Below, one piece after another: positions 1 through 8,995 of a stretch of DNA of 60,993 bases. Source of the DNA: Lachnospiraceae bacterium. Its GTDB lineage: Bacteria; Bacillota; Clostridia; Lachnospirales; Lachnospiraceae. Under the pieces are notes generated by a model. The model had not been told where the DNA came from, did no database searches, and saw only the letters and a program-made list of their open reading frames with translations. Numbering within the stretch: position 1 is the first letter of the stretch; each line of letters starts with the position of its first letter. Position numbers and translations under genes: made by a program. The DNA lies in the NCBI GenBank assembly GCA_016283755.1, contig JAEENO010000014.1:1-60993 (forward strand), written 5' to 3'.

Positions 1-441
1 GGAAGCGATGTTAATGATGCGACCGTAGTTGGCAGGAATCATTGCTTTTTTCGCAACGGATCTTGCAACCTTGAAGGAACCGAAGAGGTCGATGTTCAGC
101 TCGTTGCTAAACTGCTCGTCGGTAATGTCCTCTGCAGGAGCAACCGCACCGGTTCCGGCATTGTTAATTAAAATATCGATGTGACCGAAGTGTGCAAGGG
201 CTTCATCTACGGCCTTCTCAACATTTTCGGTATCTGTGATATCACACTTAATTGCTAAGGTCTCTACGCCGTACTCGTCATGGATTTCTTTGGCAACGGC
301 TTCAATCAGCTCCTGACGTCTTGCAAGAGCGATGATGGAAGCGCCCTGTCTAGCCAGAGCCTTGGCCATCTGTACGCCGAGTCCGGTGGAACAACCGGTG
401 ACAAGTGCTACTTTTCCTGATAAATCAAACATTTTATTCAT
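1..441 (-). CDS. SDR-family oxidoreductase, N-terminal part (runs off the window start)
   Basis: The first 147 codons of a short-chain dehydrogenase/reductase are present; the 3' end lies outside the window. The N-terminus shows the Rossmann nucleotide-binding motif TGCSTGLG near residue 14 and the NNAG motif near residue 91, both diagnostic of classical SDRs that use NAD(P)H. The active-site Ser/Tyr/Lys region is mostly beyond the edge, so the substrate cannot be named; sugar-acid dehydrogenases of the gluconate 5-dehydrogenase type are one possibility. The start at 441 follows AGGAAG at a good distance; an internal ATG at 432 is a weaker alternative. It has its own promoter (486-514). Confidence 0.88.
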   Translation of the reverse strand, partial: MNKMFDLSGKVALVTGCSTGLGVQMAKALARQGASIIALARRQELIEAVAKEIHDEYGVETLAIKCDITDTENVEKAVDEALAHFGHIDILINNAGTGAVAPAEDITDEQFSNELNIDLFGSFKVARSVAKKAMIPANYGRIINIAS

Positions 442-485
442 ATTACACTTCCTTTCTGCAAGAGCAATTAAATTTTATACAATGT

Positions 486-514
486 ATTATATCATGCGAA
501 ACAATTGTGTGCAA
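486..514 (-). promoter_or_regulatory. Sigma-70 type promoter for the SDR gene
   Basis: On the minus strand TTGCAC (509-514) and TATAAT (486-491) are separated by exactly 17 bases. The spacer carries the 8-bp palindrome ACAATTGT, a possible operator. It lies 45 bases upstream of the SDR start. Confidence 0.65.
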
Positions 515-522
515 TACAATTT

Positions 523-551
523 TGACTCAGGAACTCCGTCCCGGGGAGTCA
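523..551 (+). repeat. Palindromic repeat copy 1 (TGACTC...GAGTCA family)
   Basis: This 29-bp element has outer arms TGACTC and GAGTCA around a core containing AACTCCGTCCC. The complementary TGA in its right arm (549-551) is the stop codon of the minus-strand glycosyltransferase gene. T-runs flank both sides (TTTTGACTC and GAGTCATTTT), so it could act as a bidirectional terminator. Confidence 0.8.
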
Positions 552-1646
552 TTTTAGTTCGGCGAGGAATTGCTGAATTCGCTCATAGCGTTCCATAACT
601 GCTTTGTGAGCAGGGTCCGGAATCCAGCTTCCGTTGTGATGATGAATGGTGTAGGTATGCTTTGTATTGTAAATTACACCCGTATCAAAACTCTTAGCTG
701 TTAACGTCTCAAACGGGTATATCGTAATATCTTCCACGAATTGGAAACCACCGTTTTTTACCAGACCATGTTCTGCAATCACCTTGGTGTAGCGCACGGG
801 GCAGGTGGAATTATCCCAGGAACCATCCGGCTTCAGATATGGTCTGCGCTCGTAGCTCCTGCAGATATCCTCGATAATTGGATGCCCCGGACGGGCGCCC
901 ATGCCGGAACCGCATTCGATACGATCCAAGGATTCGAAACTCATATACGCATCGTTGTACAGCAAATCATCGATAGAGCGAACCATCTCCACATCCAAAT
1001 CCATATAGATGCCGCCGTATCTGCGCAGCAAGTCTGCCCTGGCGTAATCCGAGGCAAAAGCCCAATTCTTATGCGCCAGTGCCTGCTCATAAAAAAGACA
1101 ACGCCCGGGTTGGTACGTATCCAACGTCCAAATCTTGATTTCAAAATCCGGGGCATACTTCCTCCAGGACGCCAAACAGCGTTGATACAACGCCGGCAGC
1201 GGATTGTCTGAGAACCAAATGGCATGAATCACCCTTGGAATCTGCGGGGTATCGTGCTTCCGATAGCCAACCGGTGGCTTTTCTACGGATAATAGCTGAA
1301 TATCCTCGTATAACGCTTCAAGGTACATGGCCGGAACCGCTTCAAAGGCCGACAACTGTGCATCGGCTTTTAGCTGATTCATGATTTCCTCATATCCGGT
1401 TACTGCAACCAGAATCACCGTGCGTTTGGGGTTTTGCACCGCAAGGTCTTCTTTCCCTAGACGCGGAAAATGTTGTTCTTCCAACAATATATCCGTACTT
1501 CCACTTGGGTCCACGATTCCCTTTAGATTTGCCAGCAACCCGCTTTTTTTCAAAAACGGATAGGTGCTGTTGCGAAAATGCTTCCCGCTGCCCCAGCAGA
1601 TGATGTCTTTGTTATGCAATTCACGAAAATACTCTGAAATCGTCAT
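549..1646 (-). CDS. OCH1/capsule-type glycosyltransferase with N-terminal Rossmann-like domain
   Basis: The 365-residue protein has two parts. Residues 1-120 look like a nucleotide-binding fold (ICWGSGKHF near residue 16, GIVDPSG near 43), as often seen fused to bacterial sugar transferases. Residues 130-340 match the Gly_transf_sug (OCH1-like) family: IPRVIHAIWF at the domain start, SDYARADLLRRYGG, then the DXD metal/nucleotide-sugar motif in YMDLDVE at about residues 216-218. It probably transfers a sugar to a surface polysaccharide or glycolipid; donor and acceptor are unknown. It lies 6 bases after the small membrane-protein gene and is probably co-transcribed. Its stop codon lies inside a palindromic repeat. 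Confidence 0.85.
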   Translation of the reverse strand: MTISEYFRELHNKDIICWGSGKHFRNSTYPFLKKSGLLANLKGIVDPSGSTDILLEEQHFPRLGKEDLAVQNPKRTVILVAVTGYEEIMNQLKADAQLSAFEAVPAMYLEALYEDIQLLSVEKPPVGYRKHDTPQIPRVIHAIWFSDNPLPALYQRCLASWRKYAPDFEIKIWTLDTYQPGRCLFYEQALAHKNWAFASDYARADLLRRYGGIYMDLDVEMVRSIDDLLYNDAYMSFESLDRIECGSGMGARPGHPIIEDICRSYERRPYLKPDGSWDNSTCPVRYTKVIAEHGLVKNGGFQFVEDITIYPFETLTAKSFDTGVIYNTKHTYTIHHHNGSWIPDPAHKAVMERYERIQQFLAELK

Positions 1647-1652
1647 AGGCGC

Positions 1653-2159
1653 TTATGCTCCAAGATTCGGCCAAACCAGAATTTTACTAATGATAATAAT
1701 CACAATCAGTGGCAGATACAGATCAACTGCTCTCCATACTCTTGCCAACGGAGTGGCATCCTTTTCGTTGTAAAAAACACGTCCATCGGTATCGTAATAA
1801 AGGTTAATCCGATCCCCGGGTGTCATCCGACGCAACTGAAAATAGTAATAGTAGCGTTGCTGTTGGATATACGGGTGCAGATAGCGATAACGGTAGTAGC
1901 GCACACGAATCTTCGTGCCCGGAATAACGAATCCCTCGTTCTTCATCGCAACTACCGACGGACTGTCTAAGTGCGCTAAAATTTTTCGATTGTGTTCTTT
2001 TGCATCCTGGAATTTGCGCTTTCCTTCACTGAATACCGGAATTCTGGACATTGCAAAGCGCATTCCGCCGTATACAACGATGCAGATGATTAGCCAGGTT
2101 ACAATCTGCCATACCGGTGTGTTTTGAAAGCTGTCGATAAGCTCTTGTCGAATTGTCAT
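1653..2159 (-). CDS. Small membrane protein, unknown function
   Basis: The 168-residue protein has one N-terminal membrane segment (about residues 17-36), a central hydrophilic, Tyr/Arg-rich domain and a second membrane segment near 146-163. ATG at 2159 is chosen because AGGGGAGA lies just upstream; a longer frame exists but would be translated through a palindromic repeat. The middle (VRYYRYRYLHP, then LYYDTDGRVF) matches the architecture and spacing of the protein at 14728-15261 (IFHYNYVNPVTG, then LYHTEGGKVF), so the two look like distant paralogues. The fold recalls DUF3592-type proteins, but I cannot assign a function. Confidence 0.75.
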   Translation of the reverse strand: MTIRQELIDSFQNTPVWQIVTWLIICIVVYGGMRFAMSRIPVFSEGKRKFQDAKEHNRKILAHLDSPSVVAMKNEGFVIPGTKIRVRYYRYRYLHPYIQQQRYYYYFQLRRMTPGDRINLYYDTDGRVFYNEKDATPLARVWRAVDLYLPLIVIIIISKILVWPNLGA

Positions 2160-2234
2160 TTTGTTTTCTCCCCTTAAAATGTTTTGCCCATAAGTTTGGC
2201 TCAAGATTGAGTATACTCTTTTTGCGCTGGCGAA

Positions 2235-2263
2235 TGAACCCCCGGGACGGGGTTCCTGGGTCA
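2235..2263 (-). repeat. Palindromic repeat copy 2
   Basis: Read on the minus strand this is TGACCCAGGAACCCCGTCCC followed by GGGGGTTCA, the same element as copy 1 with matched changes in both arms (GACTC to GACCC, GAGTC to GGTTC). It lies between two divergent transcription units. Confidence 0.75.
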
Positions 2264-2325
2264 AATTAGACAGGTGAAAAAAATGTGGATAGCGCCTCGG
2301 AGTTTTGTTAGAATGAATAACGTAG

Positions 2326-2366
2326 TCCGTGTGGATAAGCGGAGTATTTTTTTATGTCCACGTGGA
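2326..2366 (+). promoter_or_regulatory. Twin decamers upstream of the PHP surface protein
   Basis: TCCGTGTGGA (2326-2335) and the perfect palindrome TCCACGTGGA (2357-2366) are spaced 31 bp apart, about three helical turns. They sit directly upstream of the gene at 2405 and are candidate operator half-sites. No regulator is identified. Confidence 0.3.
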
Positions 2367-2404
2367 TCATTTCTGAATAAAATGTTGGAGGAAAGAGGAG
2401 AGTT

Positions 2405-5400
2405 ATGCACAAAAGAAATTTCTCCCGAGTCATTGCGTTTGCGATGGCTCTATTTATGCTAGTTACAATCATGTTTACTAGCGTCGGCACCATTACCGTA
2501 TGGGCCGAAGAACCGACAGCAAGCACACCTGCTGCCGGGGATTCATCTACGGGTTTCACAGACCCATCAAGCACACCCACAGAACCTATAAACAACCAAA
2601 CACCACTGGAAACGGTAGCGGTACCGCAGGTGTCCGTTGCAGCCGGTGAGGTCACCAAGGACACCGCAGTACAGCTTACCTGCGAGACCGAGGGGGCTAT
2701 CATCTATGTTTCCCGGGAGGAAAACAGTGGTTACAAGGAATACGACGGCAGTGATATTACAATTGCCGAAGACACCACACTATGGGCGTATGCAAGCAAG
2801 GAAGGTATGAGTGACTCCGCGCGCGTATCTTATGCATACACCGTAAAGGTGGAAGAGCAGGCAACTACATTGTCACAGACCATTACCGCCGTAGCAGACG
2901 GAACACAGTTTGTAATTTACAATGCAGATCAAAAATTGGTTTTGGGCAATGGCTTAAAACATGTTGCAACCACCGTTTTAGAAGACGGCAGCTTGCAGTT
3001 GACTGCAGAGATGGCAGTATTAACTGCCCATGCTAATGAACAGGCAGACGGCAGCACCTGGTGGACACTAAGTACTGCAGACGGTAAGTATTTAACAACT
3101 TCCGGTCGTAGCAACCTTGCACTCAATGATAGTGTAGTGGACGGAAGCTATTGGATTTTGGAATCTGATAAGGATGGCAATGCGTATTGGAAAGCGGCCA
3201 AAGTTGTTAATACCTACAACGGCAAAACACAGCCTATTTATTTGGAAGCATATAACGGCAAGTTCACCGGATACAATACCGGAAAAGCAGAGGGCAACAA
3301 AGCCTTTGCTATGCGTCTGTATGCAATGCCGGGCACCGTACTGCCGGAAGTAACACCAGAAGCAACCGTGGACGACTCCATCACTGCAACAGTAGCACAG
3401 TGGGCCGGCAACGGTGATTACAGCGGACTTTCTGAGGAAGCCGGCTGGGATATTGCCGGTGATCGTTATGAGACCAACGACATGGCAGATGCTACTTCCG
3501 GTTATTATGTAGTAAGCGGTGGCAAGCACGTGCAGCCTTTTACCACAGGAACCGGAACCAATGCCGGCGGCGTGAAGAATTACTACATGGGCGGCGCCGG
3601 AATCGGAGCGACAGAGGGCGACTATGCGGAGTTTGCAACCAGCTCCTTGGGCTATGGCGACATGAAGTTGTCCTTCCGTATGCGCGGAACCGGCGGAGCA
3701 ACGGCCGGAATGCAGCTGCAGTATTCCACCGACGGAAGCACCTATGCAAATTTCGCAAATGGAAGCTATACCTGTAGCTACACCAAGTATGTGAACAATA
3801 AGCCTACGGAAAAGAAGGCTGAGGGCAACATTACTGACGGAATTGCCAAGACCAACTATGTAAAAGATTTGGTATCCCAGTACATTACCTTTACCTTTGA
3901 TGTACCACAGGGGGCAGCCAATGCAGAAAAGTTGTATATCCGACTGGTACCACTGGCAGAGCGTGCCACACCGACAGATAAGGAAGGCGGCAAGGCAGTC
4001 GCCAAGACTGGAACCCTGCGCCTAGATAGCGTACAGTTATTGGGACATCCGATTGTAGCAGGTGACCAGGTTGGTTATATCAAGGCCAATCCGGGAAGCG
4101 GCGAGATTGCAGGGAATACTGCAATTGAGCTTACCACCGCAACCGAAGGTGCCACCATTCTCTATTCCATGGATAAGGGTGCAACCTTCCAGGCCTATGA
4201 TGCAGCCAACAAGCCGGTGATTACTGAGTTCCCGGCATGCATCGTTACCTATGGAACCAAGGACGGCTGCAAGAACAGTGCAACCGCCATCTATCAGTAC
4301 ACCCAGAGCAAGGTGCAGTCCGTCATTGCCAATCCGAACGGCGGTGCCATTCCACAGGGGCAGAAGATTACCCTGCGTACCAAGACCGAAGGGGCAACCA
4401 TTCGATATGCATATGTTACGGATGATAATCAGAGCGATGCAGATCTTACCTGGAATGATTATGTAGAGCCTTTTGCAGTAGATACTTTGCCATGCACCAT
4501 TCGTGTGAAAGCGGTAAAAGAGGGCTGGCAGGACAGCGCGGTATCCACCTTGAAGTTTACCAAGCGGCAGAACGACAAGTACAACGTCTATTTTGGACAG
4601 ATTCATGCTCACACCAACTTTTCCGATGGTGCGGGTTCACCGGAAGAAGCTTTTGAGCATGCTTCCAAGGAAGTGGACAACTTAGATTACTTATGTATCA
4701 CCGATCATTCCAACTCCTTGGATGGAGCAGAAGACAGCGATATCACCAAGAATACCGATGCGGATGCGACAAAAGAGTGGACCAGAGGCCATGAATTGGC
4801 GAAGCAGTACAGTACTGAGGATTTTACCTGTATCTACGGATATGAAATGACTTGGTCCAACGGACTTGGTCACATGAATACCTTCAATACGGAAGGATTC
4901 CAGAGCAGAACCCAGAAGGAGTTCTCCACTTACGGAACGGCATTGAACAATTACTATGCGAAGTTGCGTCAGGTTCCGGATTCCGCAAGTATGTTTAACC
5001 ACCCGGGAACCACCTTCGGTGACTTCCAGGATTTCGCATACTACAGCGAAGACAACGATGCGGTAATCACCATGATTGAGGTTGGTAACGGAGAGGGAAC
5101 CATTGGTTCCAGTGGATATTTCCCATCCTATGAGTACTACACCCGTGCACTGGACAAGGGCTGGCACGTGGCTCCGGCCAACAACCAGGATAACCATAAG
5201 GGAAAATGGGGCGATGCCAATACCGCAAGAACCGTTGTTTTGGCAGACACCAATACGGAAGCGAACATTTACGATGCTATGAAGAACTATCGTATGTACG
5301 CAACCGAGGATAATAACTTAAGCATCTACTACACACTGGATAACTACATTATGGGAACCCAGTTGGACAAGGATGCGGTAGGGGAAACCGTACATATTCG

Positions 5401-7843
5401 CGGAGAGCTTACCGACGCTGACACCACCTCTACCCGTAACGGCAAGGCAGAGCAGCTTGGCAAGGTGGAGGTCATTGTAAACGGTGGCCTTAGCGTTGCA
5501 AGCAAACAGGTAAACACCAATGCACAGGTGGTTGAGTTTGATATTCCGGCAAATTACTCTTACTACTATTTGAAGGTAACAGAAGCCGACGGCGATATCG
5601 CAGTAACCGCTCCGGTTTGGGTTGGCACTGTAGAGGCTTGCGGAATTAACAAGACCTACACCAACACCGCTCTTTGCGTAGCGGGCGAACCGGCAGACAT
5701 CAACGTGGACTTTTTCAACAACGAGAAGACGCCACTGGAGATTGAAGCCATTACCGTAACCGCTGACGGCGAGGAGGTTGCAACCTTCCGTGGTGATGCA
5801 CTTGCAGAGCAGAAGGTGAATGCGATTGCCAGCAAGAGTACCGGTACTTTTACCACGATGTGGGCACCGGAAAAAGCAGGCACGGTCAAAATCGGCGTTA
5901 CAGTGAAAGCAAAACTCAATGGTGTTGAGAAGCAGTACACCGGAACCATGAACATGAAGTTTACCAGCCCACAGCTGGTGGGCGATGTGGTGGTAGACGG
6001 AACCCACTACAATGATTATGTCAACGGATATTATGCCAATAATGTCACCAGCTTCGTGAAGCTCGGTGCCAACAAGAACTTACGAGTTCGTGTAGAAAAG
6101 AACGAGATTACGGCAGAAACATTAAAGAATTGCCAGCTTCTCGTTATTTCCGCTCCTGCGAAAAAGAAGGGCGAAGCAAACGGGGTAAATTACGTAGCCA
6201 GCCACTATAGCGAGGAATTCCTGGGTACCGTGAAGGACTACGTAGCAAATGGCGGAACTGTCATCATCTGCGGTATGGCGGATTATCAGGATCAAGCAAC
6301 GGGATCTACTGCAATTGAGCAGAACAAGTTGTTAGCAGCCATTGGATCTACCATTCGCATGAACAGCGATGAGGTCTATGATGAAGTAAATAACGGAGGA
6401 CAGGCATATCGTCTGTACCCAACCAACTTCAATATGGACAGCAAGTTCATGGCCGGCATTGCAGCAGAGCAGAAGTACAGCCAGTACAGCGGATGTAGCG
6501 TGGATATTACCAATGCAGGCGCAACGGATTTGGTGGATGAAGCAGAAGCCCTGGTTCGCGGTTTTGATACCACTTATTCCGTAGATTGTAAGGACGATAA
6601 TGGCAAGGTGATTGGTAATGGTACGGCTAAGTTGCCATACACCAAGGTGGTTCAGCCGGGCAATGTTGTTTTTCTTGCCCATCAGAGCACCAAAGCAGGA
6701 GGAGATATCTTCGTATCCGGCGGTATCTTCATGTCCGACTTCGAAGTAAATGCAGAGATGGACAACAATGATTCTCTGCCATACGCGAACCGTAACATCA
6801 TCTTAAACATCTTGGATAATAAGGCCGTTCAGATGGAAACCACACCGATTGCCGAGGTTCGTAAGGCGGCACACGGTGAAGTATTTGCAGTAGAAGGTTA
6901 TGTTACCAGCGGAACCACCAATCCGGACACCACCTTCTTCGATACCATTTACATTCAGGACGACACTGCGGGAATCGATATTTTCCCATATGCAGAGAGT
7001 GGACTTGCCATCGGAACCAAGGTTCGCGTGGTTGGTACCGTGGACGACTACCAGGGTGACCTGGAGTTGCGTGCGATTTCTGTTACCGTGGACAAAGAGG
7101 CAGAGCCTAAGGTCTATGCACCGAAGGTAGTAGATACCAAGACGGCGATGGATTATGAAGCATTGGGCGGATCTCTTTTACAGACCAAGGGTAAGGTTAG
7201 CCGCATTCGTATGGCTTCTGACGGTAAGACCATCGAGGAGTTCTGGCTGAAGGATCACACCGGCGCAGAGGCAGCGATTTTTATCGACGGATACATTCTC
7301 TCCGGAACTACCGGTAAGAATGAATTGGCAAGCTTTGTAAAAGTCGGCGCTAACATTGAAGCTACCGGTATCCTGTATATGCATCCGGAGGATGATCAGG
7401 TAGAGAGCGTTCCGGTCTTCCGTGTACGCGACTGTGATGATATCAAGCCGGTAAGCGAAGAAAAACCGAGCCAGCCATCCATCGGACAGCGGATTGTAAA
7501 TGCAATTTCTAACGCAGTCAACACGGTTGTAGAGAAAATTCAGGAAGGCGCTCGCCGTGTACGTAACTTCTTCCGCAGAATTTTCCGCGGCAATGAAGCG
7601 GCAGCGGAGCGTGCAGAAGTAACGGAGGCAGCTGCTGTGGAAGCGCCTAAGGCGAACAACACCTTAAGCACCGACAATGTGGCGGGGGATGCCCTAACGC
7701 AGGAGCCGGCAAGCCAGTCTAAGCCAAGCATTCCGGTGGCACCGATTGCTGCAGGATGTGCGGTTGCAGTTGTGGCAGCAGGTACTGTAGTAGCCAATAA
7801 GTTTGGATTATTCAAAGTTTTAGCAAAGTTATTGAAAAAGTAA
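2405..7843 (+). CDS. Giant cell-surface PHP-domain metallophosphoesterase (CehA/McbA type), membrane anchored
   Basis: The 1812-residue exported protein begins with a signal peptide (residues 1-34, cut after VWA). Three chitobiase/hexosaminidase C-terminal-like beta modules lie at about 76-148, 550-636 and 637-720, with ricin/lectin-like beta-rich sequence between the first two. A PHP domain follows from about 728 with metal-ligand motifs HAHTNFSDG (His734, His736), ITDHS (Asp767, His768), NHPG (His866) and NNQDNH (Asp929, His931). A GATase-like region (about 1190-1480), two OB-fold-like modules (about 1495-1680) and a C-terminal membrane segment (about 1779-1797) with a basic tail complete it. 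It likely hydrolyses a phosphoester outside the cell. GGAGG lies upstream, and the next gene follows after 3 bases. Confidence 0.85.
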   Translation: MHKRNFSRVIAFAMALFMLVTIMFTSVGTITVWAEEPTASTPAAGDSSTGFTDPSSTPTEPINNQTPLETVAVPQVSVAAGEVTKDTAVQLTCETEGAIIYVSREENSGYKEYDGSDITIAEDTTLWAYASKEGMSDSARVSYAYTVKVEEQATTLSQTITAVADGTQFVIYNADQKLVLGNGLKHVATTVLEDGSLQLTAEMAVLTAHANEQADGSTWWTLSTADGKYLTTSGRSNLALNDSVVDGSYWILESDKDGNAYWKAAKVVNTYNGKTQPIYLEAYNGKFTGYNTGKAEGNKAFAMRLYAMPGTVLPEVTPEATVDDSITATVAQWAGNGDYSGLSEEAGWDIAGDRYETNDMADATSGYYVVSGGKHVQPFTTGTGTNAGGVKNYYMGGAGIGATEGDYAEFATSSLGYGDMKLSFRMRGTGGATAGMQLQYSTDGSTYANFANGSYTCSYTKYVNNKPTEKKAEGNITDGIAKTNYVKDLVSQYITFTFDVPQGAANAEKLYIRLVPLAERATPTDKEGGKAVAKTGTLRLDSVQLLGHPIVAGDQVGYIKANPGSGEIAGNTAIELTTATEGATILYSMDKGATFQAYDAANKPVITEFPACIVTYGTKDGCKNSATAIYQYTQSKVQSVIANPNGGAIPQGQKITLRTKTEGATIRYAYVTDDNQSDADLTWNDYVEPFAVDTLPCTIRVKAVKEGWQDSAVSTLKFTKRQNDKYNVYFGQIHAHTNFSDGAGSPEEAFEHASKEVDNLDYLCITDHSNSLDGAEDSDITKNTDADATKEWTRGHELAKQYSTEDFTCIYGYEMTWSNGLGHMNTFNTEGFQSRTQKEFSTYGTALNNYYAKLRQVPDSASMFNHPGTTFGDFQDFAYYSEDNDAVITMIEVGNGEGTIGSSGYFPSYEYYTRALDKGWHVAPANNQDNHKGKWGDANTARTVVLADTNTEANIYDAMKNYRMYATEDNNLSIYYTLDNYIMGTQLDKDAVGETVHIRGELTDADTTSTRNGKAEQLGKVEVIVNGGLSVASKQVNTNAQVVEFDIPANYSYYYLKVTEADGDIAVTAPVWVGTVEACGINKTYTNTALCVAGEPADINVDFFNNEKTPLEIEAITVTADGEEVATFRGDALAEQKVNAIASKSTGTFTTMWAPEKAGTVKIGVTVKAKLNGVEKQYTGTMNMKFTSPQLVGDVVVDGTHYNDYVNGYYANNVTSFVKLGANKNLRVRVEKNEITAETLKNCQLLVISAPAKKKGEANGVNYVASHYSEEFLGTVKDYVANGGTVIICGMADYQDQATGSTAIEQNKLLAAIGSTIRMNSDEVYDEVNNGGQAYRLYPTNFNMDSKFMAGIAAEQKYSQYSGCSVDITNAGATDLVDEAEALVRGFDTTYSVDCKDDNGKVIGNGTAKLPYTKVVQPGNVVFLAHQSTKAGGDIFVSGGIFMSDFEVNAEMDNNDSLPYANRNIILNILDNKAVQMETTPIAEVRKAAHGEVFAVEGYVTSGTTNPDTTFFDTIYIQDDTAGIDIFPYAESGLAIGTKVRVVGTVDDYQGDLELRAISVTVDKEAEPKVYAPKVVDTKTAMDYEALGGSLLQTKGKVSRIRMASDGKTIEEFWLKDHTGAEAAIFIDGYILSGTTGKNELASFVKVGANIEATGILYMHPEDDQVESVPVFRVRDCDDIKPVSEEKPSQPSIGQRIVNAISNAVNTVVEKIQEGARRVRNFFRRIFRGNEAAAERAEVTEAAAVEAPKANNTLSTDNVAGDALTQEPASQSKPSIPVAPIAAGCAVAVVAAGTVVANKFGLFKVLAKLLKK

Positions 7844-7846
7844 GTT

Positions 7847-8992
7847 ATGAAATCTAAGAACAACATCGGGAAAATTCTCGCCACGGCACTCTTCGGAGTG
7901 CTGATGGTGGGACTTCTCATTTTTGCCAACTATGACAGACCGCACTACACCATTACCGAGAGCACCGGTACGGAGTACGAAACCGCCAAAGTGCTGTCGG
8001 TGGAAGCGGACAATACTACGGTGGATACCACCACAGAGAACGTCAAGAAGGGCAGCACGGAACTGAAAATCAAGATTCTTACAGGCAGATATAAGGGAGA
8101 TATCTGCTTCGTGGAGAATTATTACAGCGCCATGTACAACGTGGATGTGGCAGCAGGGGATACGGTGAGTGTGCGTATTGATACCACCGGCAAGGGAACC
8201 TATACTGCTGCGATTTATAATTACAATCGCATGCCGCTGTTTATTGGTCTGATTGTGCTGTTTGCGGTGACGTTGATTCTTTTGGGCGGTCGACAAGGGG
8301 CCAAGGCTTTTGCGGGACTGGTGTATACGGTCATCTGTATTTTCTTCTTGTTACTACCGCTGTCCCTAAAAGGCGTGCCTTGTATTCCGCTGACTTGTGT
8401 CATCATTTTTGCCACCAGTGCCGTGTGCTTCTATCTCATCGGTGGATGGCAGGTGAAGACTGTTGGTGCAGCGCTTGGAAGCTTGTGTGGTGTCTTGGCG
8501 GCAGCTGTAATCGGAGGAATTGCAGCCCGTTTAGGTGGAGTGACGACCTTCCAGATGGAGGAGGCGGAAGCGCTGCTTCTGATGAAGAACAATTTTGCTA
8601 TCGGGTTACGGGGCTTATTTGTCAGTGGCATTCTCATTGCAGCCATGGGGGCTGTGATGGATGTTGCCATGACCATTGCCTCGGCCTTAGACGAGGTGCA
8701 TCGTTTGAATCCGGAGCGTACCAGAGGAGAACTGTTTGTGTCCGGTATGAACATTGGACGAGACGCCATGGGTACTATGGCAAATACTCTGGTATTAGCC
8801 TATGTGGGAGGAGCGTTGAACATGCTAGTGTTGATTTACTCCTACGGTGTATCCTTCCGACAGTTGGTGAATACCGATTTTGTTATGATTGAATTGATTC
8901 GTGCCATCGCAGGCAGCATGGGAATCTTCCTGACGGTACCTGCGGTGTCACTGATTTGCTCCTATCTATATGGGAAGAAAAGGCGGGCGTAA
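7847..8992 (+). CDS. YibE/F family membrane protein
   Basis: The 381-residue protein has an N-terminal membrane segment (about 10-29), an extracytoplasmic beta-rich domain to about residue 128, then at least seven hydrophobic segments starting at 130-148. The arrangement and the sequence GGRQGAKAFAGLVYT match the YibE/F family of multi-pass proteins of unknown activity. It starts 3 bases after the PHP protein and ends 3 bases before the lipoprotein gene, so the three are almost certainly one operon. A transport or assembly role for the surface protein is only a guess. Confidence 0.88.
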   Translation: MKSKNNIGKILATALFGVLMVGLLIFANYDRPHYTITESTGTEYETAKVLSVEADNTTVDTTTENVKKGSTELKIKILTGRYKGDICFVENYYSAMYNVDVAAGDTVSVRIDTTGKGTYTAAIYNYNRMPLFIGLIVLFAVTLILLGGRQGAKAFAGLVYTVICIFFLLLPLSLKGVPCIPLTCVIIFATSAVCFYLIGGWQVKTVGAALGSLCGVLAAAVIGGIAARLGGVTTFQMEEAEALLLMKNNFAIGLRGLFVSGILIAAMGAVMDVAMTIASALDEVHRLNPERTRGELFVSGMNIGRDAMGTMANTLVLAYVGGALNMLVLIYSYGVSFRQLVNTDFVMIELIRAIAGSMGIFLTVPAVSLICSYLYGKKRRA

Positions 8993-8995
8993 CGG

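Noticed and set aside
2160-2264. N-terminal extension of the membrane protein at 1653
   Set aside because: It would translate through repeat copy 2; ATG 2159 has a strong site.
2405-7843. Surface PHP protein as a DNA polymerase-type PHP or nuclease
   Set aside because: It is exported and anchored, with lectin-like and chitobiase-like modules; no polymerase domain is present.
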